DNA of 64,000 nucleotides from Bacteroidota bacterium. GTDB taxonomy: Bacteria > Bacteroidota > Bacteroidia > Bacteroidales > FEN-979. Within the stretch, counting starts at the first letter, position 1, and each line of letters starts with the position of its first letter. The position numbers and the translations under genes are program-made. The stretch spans positions 1-64,000 of the forward strand of contig JAPLDI010000047.1 of the NCBI GenBank assembly GCA_026391795.1, given 5' to 3'. Positions 62,225 to 64,000 of the stretch are shown piece after piece. The notes under the pieces were generated by a model. The model had not been told where the DNA came from. It saw only the letters and a list, made by a program, of their open reading frames with translations, and ran no database searches.

Positions 62225-62288
62225 ACCGCGTAGCGGTAAAATTATTCTAGCAGAGAATGATTAAATAGCTTAAAAATCCCCATAGGGG
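62225..62288. repeat. Four-hairpin REP-like element
   Basis: Within 64 bp there are four consecutive inverted repeats: ACCGC-GTA-GCGGT (62225-62237), ATTCT-agcag-AGAAT (62244-62258), TTAA-atagc-TTAA (62261-62273) and CCCC-ATA-GGGG (62278-62288). This bracketed structure looks like a composite interspersed element (BIME-like), not a terminator, since no T-run follows the GC-rich stems. I believe similar CCCC-TAT-GGGG/ACCGC-TAC-GCGGT units recur in other Bacteroidota, which I cannot verify here. Confidence 0.6.
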
Positions 62289-62425
62289 TGACATTATATT
62301 AGATGAGGTTTTAAAGTTAAATCGTTTTTCGTGTCAACAAAAGAAAGGATTGGAATGGGGAAACTGCCAGATCTTTTCAGGAATGCAGCGATGAACCGCG
62401 AGATCACATTTTACAATAACACCGA

Positions 62426-64000
62426 TCAGGGACGAAAGACTTCGATCCGGAACGTATTTGATGGCGGATCTACAGGACTGGCCGTGATGTTGGTGAATTT
62501 AGCCTCCACGATATCCGTTGCGCTGACACGTGAGTATGCAATCAAGATCCCATCGGACAAAGCATCAAGGGGATTGAAAAGGACAGCAGCACCTATGGTT
62601 GATCCAGTAACAGTAAAAGTTTCAACCCTGGAGGCCCCGGCTCCAATACTGGGAATATCCCGGATAATGCTGGTCCCGATCAACTGGGAGATTGATCCTC
62701 CATTGATAGTGATACCGGACTTTGCCTGAATAATTCCTTCGGACTCAATACCCCCGTCTTTATTGATAGTCAGGGCTTTTTTTGCTCCTTTGTTCTGGGT
62801 ATAGAATACGATGGATCCCACTTCTGAGGCATCGGTAACGTCCTCGACGTTGAATGTCATCTGCCCGTAATTGATAAGTGCATGGGCGCTGTTTTCGTGG
62901 TAGAAGGTTATATTTGACATATCCGCGCTTGGGCTGACATCATTCTGGCGCTGAAGCCTGATCATGTCCTGGGTTCCTACGGCATCCATGGCAATATGCA
63001 AGGGAGTTGAAGGTGTAAAAACATTTATGGTATTTACCCCAATGCCTAGCCGGCCATTCACGGACATTGTCTGAGGCGATGAACCAAAATCACCAAGGAT
63101 CAGGGGTTTAGTTGTACCTGAATTTGCAATGTATAATTTGTTGCTTCCGGTTTCATTAAGCCCTGCCTGGTAGCCGATAAAAATGTTATTATTTCCGGAT
63201 AGATTGGCATAACCTGCACTATCCCCTATAAATGTATTTCTTGAACCGCTAAAGTTTAAATTTCCGGCATACGACCCCAATGCGGTATTTGAACTCCCGG
63301 AAGTATTCGTAAATAATGCCTTGGTACCGATTCCAGTGCTATATGTGCCGGTAGAATTATGCATCATTGCATAACTGCCAAACGCACTGTTGTTATTACC
63401 TGATACACATTCTGACATAGTCTGGAAACCAACAGCGCTGTTGTAACTGCCGGTTGTGTTGTTTTGGAGGGTAATATGTCCTAAAGAACTATTACCCGCT
63501 CCAGTTGTGTTTTTATAAAGGGATTGAAATCCAATTACGTTATTATTGGATCCTCCGGTTGCATTTTTCATCGACTGGTAACCGATTGCTGTACTATACC
63601 CACCCCCGTCAACGGAGAACATTGCCTGGTAACCAATAGCCACATCATAGGGGCCATATGTATTTGAATAAAGGGCTTGGCTGCCAATACCAATATTTCC
63701 TTGCACATTTGTATTTGAATAAAGGGCCTGATAACCAAACGCACAATTATCATAAAAGTTTGTGGAGTAGAGCGACTGGTAACCAAAGGCCGTGTTCCGG
63801 TATCCGGTTGTGTTGTTGAAAAGTGAACGGTAGCCTGTGGCGGTATTGTTATATCCAGTGGTATTGGCGTTTAATGCATCATGACCAATTGCGGTGTTTT
63901 GAATTCCATTGGTGGTTCAGGTTGGCTGATTATTCTGAAGAGCTCCGTTTCCGATGGCCAAATTGAATCCATTCCAGGCCGTTCCTCCATTATTAAAAGA
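62426..64000 (-). pseudogene. Tail-fibre/adhesin-like protein with head repeats, interrupted and cut by the window end
   Basis: At least 525 codons on the minus strand, 5' end outside the window. The N-terminal part is about fifteen repeats of 22-26 residues of the form NTAIGYQALYSNTTGxxN, as in trimeric adhesin heads and Bacteroidota tail-fibre proteins. From about 63130 a beta-rich tail follows (NGRLGIGVNTINVFTPSTPL; SNITFYHENSAHALINYGQM; C-terminal FRIEVFRP). An in-frame TGA at 63917-63919 splits the repeats; translation is open in the same frame on both sides (ALQNNQPT before, TTNGIQNTAIG after) and no ATG follows for a long way. So it is a recent nonsense allele, a sequencing error, or a recoded stop. 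Probably surface-exposed if intact. Confidence 0.75.

Noticed and set aside
62331-62729. Plus-strand open reading frame at the end of the adhesin-like gene
   Set aside because: Antisense to the repeat protein's C-terminal domain; no independent support.
62426-64000. Prophage tail-fibre gene
   Set aside because: No other phage gene is nearby, and such repeat proteins are common chromosomal surface proteins in Bacteroidota.

Overview
The window is a continuous piece of chromosome from a member of the Bacteroidota (probably class Bacteroidia; finer placement cannot be read from the sequence). The support is convergent: a 287-residue primary sigma factor of the Bacteroidota type, thirteen exact TAnnTTTG promoter boxes (the -7 box of that phylum) upstream of genes, almost no Shine-Dalgarno sites, DUF3078 and DUF4290 proteins, a CarboxypepD_reg/TonB-dependent receptor, a C-terminal type IX secretion (T9SS) signal, and a CzcA-TolC fusion. 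There is no integrase, transposase, CRISPR array, rRNA or tRNA that I can see; it reads as ordinary, densely packed core chromosome with a few accessory loci. Layout: 1-3.4 kb, methyltransferase, small TPR membrane protein, DUF3078 protein and two tandem MscL channels. 3.5-9.5 kb, a heavy-metal efflux operon (small Cys-rich protein, RND pump fused to its outer-membrane channel, lipoprotein adaptor). 9.6-14.2 kb, recQ and a two-gene citrate lyase in which the acyl-carrier and beta subunits are fused. 14.5-19.7 kb, LTA-synthase-like enzyme, lipid kinase, MscS channel and ornithine carbamoyltransferase. 19.7-25.9 kb, a minus-strand run (lipoprotein, rmuC, rlmB, GT-C-like membrane protein, small protein, ftsE) preceded by a frameshifted lipoprotein paralogue. 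26.4-31.6 kb, a secreted fn3-like/DUF1566 protein, a phosphodiesterase and AddB. 31.5-36.5 kb, an AmmeMemoRadiSam locus whose soluble components carry export signals, wrapped around a spermidine-synthase-like membrane protein. 36.5-40.1 kb, an EEP nuclease, and a DegP-like protease directly upstream of rpoD. 40.2-45.2 kb, a HmuY-like/TonB receptor/HmuY-like uptake operon. 45.2-52.8 kb, OsmC, tyrosine phosphatase, a PEP-synthase/rifampicin-phosphotransferase-like enzyme with a partner protein, a membrane protein and a HEAT-like protein. 53.1-55.7 kb, arginine decarboxylase and a deoxyhypusine-synthase-like enzyme (polyamines). 55.8-62.1 kb, an ABC-2 exporter, dnaJ, grpE, murA (active-site Cys replaced by Asp) and a DUF4290 protein. 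62.4-64 kb, an interrupted, repeat-rich tail-fibre/adhesin-like gene running off the end. The most unusual structure is not a gene: at least thirteen genes are followed, directly at or within about 25 nt of the stop codon, by short-period word-like repeats (for example TTTGTAAAG, TGGTGAATTGGC, AATACCTAATACC, GTCAGAGGTCAGA, CGCGTNA). The same words recur at unrelated loci, always in the sense orientation of the gene they follow, and sometimes contain the stop codon itself. Genes ending in a classical hairpin terminator or in a convergent overlap generally lack them. This looks like a 3'-end element family worth a systematic search. The other main leads are the apparently exported radical-SAM system, the internal signal peptide in the CzcA-TolC fusion and the PEP-synthase-like gene pair.
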